From Fibrisoma limi BUZ 3 (GTDB taxonomy: Bacteria > Bacteroidota > Bacteroidia > Cytophagales > Spirosomataceae): a stretch of DNA of 64,000 bases. Within the stretch, counting starts at the first letter, position 1; each line of letters begins with the position of its first letter. Positions 60,944-64,000 of this stretch are shown piece by piece. The stretch spans positions 930,001 through 994,000 of the forward strand of contig NZ_CAIT01000004.1 in NCBI RefSeq assembly GCF_000296815.2, read 5' to 3'. Below the pieces are notes generated by a model, which was given only the letters and a program-made list of their open reading frames with translations, did not search any database and was not told where the DNA came from. The translations under genes were made by a program, and so were the position numbers.

Positions 60944-62599
60944 ATGAAAAAATTAATTATCCTCTGTTCTATTCTTGTACTGAGTCGAATTGTGCTGGCA
61001 CAGTCAACAACGTACGCCATTTTACCTAAACCCAACAAATTAGCCGAAAAGACGGGGACGTTTACCTTGCCCAATACGGTAAAAATTTCAGTCGACGATG
61101 AGGCCGTCCGATTTATAGCCGACATGCTGGCCGGTCAGTTAGCGAAAGCCACGGGACGTACCCCGTCGGTCACGACCGGTAAGTCAGGCAAGGCTGCTAT
61201 TCGGTTTGAATCCGCCAAGGGGGACAAATTAGGCGCAGAAGGGTACGCATTACGGGTTACTCCCAAACAGATTGTGATCTCGGCTGAGAAACCTCAGGGC
61301 TTTTTCTACGGGCTCCAGTCGCTGCTTCAGCTAATGCCGGCCGAGGTGTTCAGCCCAACGGCCGTCCGCAATGTTGTCTGGTCAGTACCTTGCTGCATTA
61401 TCGAAGACCAGCCCCGCTACGCCTACCGCGGACTTCACCTGGACGTAGGGCGGCACTTCTTCCCGGTTAGCTTCGTCAAAAAATACATCGATCTGATTGC
61501 GCTTCACAAGCAGAATGTTTTTCACTGGCACCTGACCGAAGATCAGGGCTGGCGGATTGAGATCAAGAAATACCCTAAACTGACCGAGGTTGGGTCGCAG
61601 CGGAAACAGTCGATGATTGGCCGTTACGGCGAGAATCGCTATGACGGAACGCCTTATAGTGGGTTTTACACGCAGGACGAAGTGCGGGAAGTGGTTCGCT
61701 ACGCGCAGGAACGGTTCGTTACGGTCATTCCCGAAATAGAGCTGCCGGGTCACTCGATGGCGATTCTGGCGGGCTATCCGGAGTTGGGTAGTAGTCCCGA
61801 TAAAATCGTACCCGTCGCGACAAAGTGGGGTGTGTTTGACGACGTGCTGTTCCCCCGCGAGGAAACATTTACGTTTTTGCAGGATGTCCTGACGGAGGTA
61901 ATGGATCTGTTCCCCAGCCAGTACATTCACATTGGGGGCGACGAGTGCCCGAAAACGCAGTGGAAACAAAGCCGGTTCTGCCAGGACCTGATGAAACGGG
62001 AAGGGCTGAAAGACGAGCACGAATTGCAGAGCTATTTCATCCGGCGCATCGACAAATTCATTACGTCCAAAGGCCGTAAGATGATCGGCTGGGACGAAAT
62101 CCTGGAGGGGGGCCTGTCGCCGAACGCTACGGTCATGAGCTGGCGCGGTACCGAAGGCGGCATTGCGGCTGCCCGGCAGGGACACGACGCGATCATGACG
62201 CCCGGTGGGTTCTGCTATCTGGATCATTATCAGGCCGATCCAAAAACACAGCCAATCGCCATTGGTGGTTTTACAACCCTCGAAAAAACGTATGGGTATG
62301 AACCAACGCCCGACAGCCTGAATGCCGAGGAAGCCAAGCACATCATAGGTGTGCAGGGCAACGTCTGGACGGAATATATGCTGACGCCGGAATACGTTGA
62401 ATACATGGTCTGGCCCCGTGCCATTGCGCTGGCCGAAGTTGGCTGGACTAATAAAGACCGGAAAAACGTAGATGAGTTCAAGCAACGGCTGGCGGTGCAT
62501 CAGAAACGGCTCGACTTCCTGAACGTCAACTACTTCGGAGCGCCGATCAACAACAAATTTCAGTACCAGATGCCTACCCAGACGGCGTCGAAGAAATAA
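60944..62599 (+). CDS. Beta-N-acetylhexosaminidase, GH20
   Basis: ATG 60944 starts a signal peptide (MKKLIILCSILVLSRIVLAQ); a TTG one codon earlier is not needed. The roughly 551-residue enzyme has the N-terminal GH20b domain (ISAEKPQGFFYGLQSLLQLM), then the catalytic barrel with YRGLHLDVGRHFFPVSFVKK, HLTEDQGWRIEIKKYP and the catalytic Asp-Glu pair in HIGGDECPKTQWK (about 328-340), plus VMSWRGTEGG. It removes terminal GlcNAc or GalNAc. The upstream 132 bp are AT-rich, so it likely has its own promoter. The esterase gene follows after 5 bp. Confidence 0.94.
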   Translation: MKKLIILCSILVLSRIVLAQSTTYAILPKPNKLAEKTGTFTLPNTVKISVDDEAVRFIADMLAGQLAKATGRTPSVTTGKSGKAAIRFESAKGDKLGAEGYALRVTPKQIVISAEKPQGFFYGLQSLLQLMPAEVFSPTAVRNVVWSVPCCIIEDQPRYAYRGLHLDVGRHFFPVSFVKKYIDLIALHKQNVFHWHLTEDQGWRIEIKKYPKLTEVGSQRKQSMIGRYGENRYDGTPYSGFYTQDEVREVVRYAQERFVTVIPEIELPGHSMAILAGYPELGSSPDKIVPVATKWGVFDDVLFPREETFTFLQDVLTEVMDLFPSQYIHIGGDECPKTQWKQSRFCQDLMKREGLKDEHELQSYFIRRIDKFITSKGRKMIGWDEILEGGLSPNATVMSWRGTEGGIAAARQGHDAIMTPGGFCYLDHYQADPKTQPIAIGGFTTLEKTYGYEPTPDSLNAEEAKHIIGVQGNVWTEYMLTPEYVEYMVWPRAIALAEVGWTNKDRKNVDEFKQRLAVHQKRLDFLNVNYFGAPINNKFQYQMPTQTASKK

Positions 62600-62604
62600 C
62601 ATCC

Positions 62605-64000
62605 ATGAACGTACCGGTTATGAACAAACGAATTGCCAGTGCCTTACTCGGGCTCCTGCTCAGCGGTCAAACGCAGGCACAGACGACTCAACCTACCAGC
62701 ACGTCGAGCGGCTACCAGTTTACAAAGGGCCTGGTGGCATTGACAGGAAGCCGCTACGGTCGGGAGGCTATTTATACCGATCCGCTGGCTTATCAACTTT
62801 ACACAAAGACGCTGAAGCAGCCGGCAGAAGGGGCCGTGTTCGGGCGGAACGAACAAGGTGGAGAGGTTAAATGGTTGCCCGTTACCGCCGATAGCCTGAA
62901 CCGGCTCCGGCTGCGGAGCAATGCGTTTCGGAACGGGGGCGCTCCGGCCGGGCCCGGCGTAACGCCCGGTAGCCTGCGGGGTGGCCTTGGTGGTGGGGGC
63001 GGCTATACGTATCTGACGTACCCATCGACGCGCGAGCAAGTGGCACTGCTGAATATCAAGGGGAACAGCAACGTGTACGTGAACGGCGAACTGCACATGG
63101 GCGATGCCTACAGCATGGGGTACCTGCACATCCCGATTCAGCTTAAAAAAGGACTCAACGAATTCTACGTGCGCGGCATTTCCGTAACGGCCAATCTGGA
63201 ATTTCCCACCAGGTCGGTTCTGCTACGTACCGACGATCCGACCCTGCCGAGTATCCGGCTCGGTGAGTCGAATACGTCGTTGCGGGGTGCTGTAGTCGTT
63301 ATCAATACGTCCAACGCCCCGCTGACGGGTCTGCAACTGAAAAGCAGTCTGGCGGGTAAAGAGCAGTCGACTACGTTACCCACCATACCGGCCATGTCGA
63401 GCCGCAAAGTGACCTTCGACTTCGACGGCAGTGGCGTAACGGCCAAAGGACCCCAATCCTGCCGCCTGAGCCTTACGCAGAAAGGTAAAGTGCTGGACGA
63501 AAGCACCGTATCAATCGACGCGGCTGCTCCCGGAGCTTCGTATAGTCAGACGTTTATCAGCCAGATCGACGGGAGCTTGCAGTATTATGCCGTAACGCCC
63601 CAATCGGCTACCGGCGCGGGACGGTCAGCTCTATTCCTGTCCGTACACGGAGCCGGGGTTGAAGCCACCGGGCAGGCGCGGGCCTATAAACCTAAAGACT
63701 GGGGGAACCTGGTAGCCGCTACGAACCGCCGGCCGCGTGGCTTCAACTGGGAAGACTGGGGGCGTCTGGATGCGCTTGAAGTACTGGCGCTGGCCAAACA
63801 GCAGTTCAAACCCGATCCTCGGCAAATCTACCTGACCGGCCACTCGATGGGCGGCCACGGTACCTGGTTCCTGGGCGCTACGTACCCCGATAAATGGGCG
63901 GCTATTGCCCCCTGCGCGGGGTATCCGACGCTGAAAGAATACGGTTCGGCGGACGGGGTCATCCCGGACGGAAGCAGCAATCCGCTGGAGCAGGTGTTGC
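62605..64000 (+). CDS. Exported alpha/beta hydrolase (prolyl-oligopeptidase type), truncated at window end
   Basis: Starts at ATG 62605 (MNVPVMNKRIASALLGLLLS; a second ATG lies five codons on), 5 bp after the hexosaminidase stop, and stays open to the window edge (465 codons). After the signal peptide comes a Gly-rich loop (about 125-135) and beta-sandwich regions (NIKGNSNVYVNGELHMGDAY). The alpha/beta hydrolase domain begins near residue 315; the nucleophile elbow is GHSMGGHGTW (about 411-420). Charge-relay Asp and His would lie beyond the edge. It may be an esterase or peptidase acting with the GH20 enzyme. Confidence 0.83.
   Translation, partial: MNVPVMNKRIASALLGLLLSGQTQAQTTQPTSTSSGYQFTKGLVALTGSRYGREAIYTDPLAYQLYTKTLKQPAEGAVFGRNEQGGEVKWLPVTADSLNRLRLRSNAFRNGGAPAGPGVTPGSLRGGLGGGGGYTYLTYPSTREQVALLNIKGNSNVYVNGELHMGDAYSMGYLHIPIQLKKGLNEFYVRGISVTANLEFPTRSVLLRTDDPTLPSIRLGESNTSLRGAVVVINTSNAPLTGLQLKSSLAGKEQSTTLPTIPAMSSRKVTFDFDGSGVTAKGPQSCRLSLTQKGKVLDESTVSIDAAAPGASYSQTFISQIDGSLQYYAVTPQSATGAGRSALFLSVHGAGVEATGQARAYKPKDWGNLVAATNRRPRGFNWEDWGRLDALEVLALAKQQFKPDPRQIYLTGHSMGGHGTWFLGATYPDKWAAIAPCAGYPTLKEYGSADGVIPDGSSNPLEQVL

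Noticed and set aside
61382-62602. A 406-codon open frame antisense to the GH20 gene
   Set aside because: The GH20 catalytic residues on the plus strand are unambiguous; the antisense frame is a shadow.

Overview
The window comes from a Bacteroidota chromosome, most likely a Cytophagales/Spirosoma-like organism. This rests on the SusC/SusD pair, DUF2027-Smr, DUF4403, DUF2279 and WbqC-type proteins, OmpA-type and other outer-membrane barrels, LytS/LytTR and single-domain receiver signalling proteins, sparse Shine-Dalgarno sequences, and several matches to the Bacteroidetes -7 box TAnnTTTG. Gene density is high on both strands. I saw no tRNA, rRNA, CRISPR array, prophage or intact insertion sequence; the only structural RNA is RNase P RNA.

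Layout. 0-9 kb: the 3' end of an unidentified gene, an AsnC/Lrp regulator facing an MFS exporter, an aldo/keto reductase, a TolB-like propeller protein, an LpxL-type acyltransferase, a WbqC protein and clpC with a clear terminator. 9-15 kb: a duplicated-barrel outer-membrane protein, a LytTR-receiver protein, a lone receiver and a glycosyltransferase/GH1-like operon. 15-18 kb: cytochrome oxidase subunit I (ctaD) and succinate dehydrogenase Fe-S subunit (sdhB), both without their usual partners. 18-26 kb: a complete cyanophycin locus with synthetase, two cyanophycinases and isoaspartyl dipeptidase. The dipeptidase shares an operon with a manganese catalase and two small proteins, one of them a 46-residue membrane protein. 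26-35 kb: a GDPD-like phosphodiesterase, a second duplicated-barrel protein, fabG, a VWA-type membrane protein, a PIF1-like helicase with HRDC and HTH domains, and another receiver. 35.3-36.1 kb: a decayed stretch with gene fragments on both strands.

36-44 kb: DUF2279, DUF2027-Smr and DUF4403 proteins, then rnpB whose P12 helix is enlarged by a long low-complexity hairpin, an OmpA protein, and two tandem LytS kinases. 44-64 kb: a glycan/catabolic region with GH29 fucosidase, a frameshifted GH125 mannosidase, M28 peptidase and a ROK regulator on the minus strand. Divergent from these are SusC, SusD, a cytochrome c-copper monooxygenase, a giant CRTAC1/VCBS-ASPIC protein, a vanadium haloperoxidase-like PAP2 enzyme, a GH20 hexosaminidase and a truncated alpha/beta hydrolase.

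The most interesting units are the cyanophycin make-and-break locus with its catalase operon, the SusCD-redox-CRTAC1-haloperoxidase run, four receiver proteins sharing a C-terminal Tyr-Trp motif, and palindromic elements sitting between genes, in frame inside a CDS, and inside rnpB. All functional statements come from reading motifs by eye; no database search was run.
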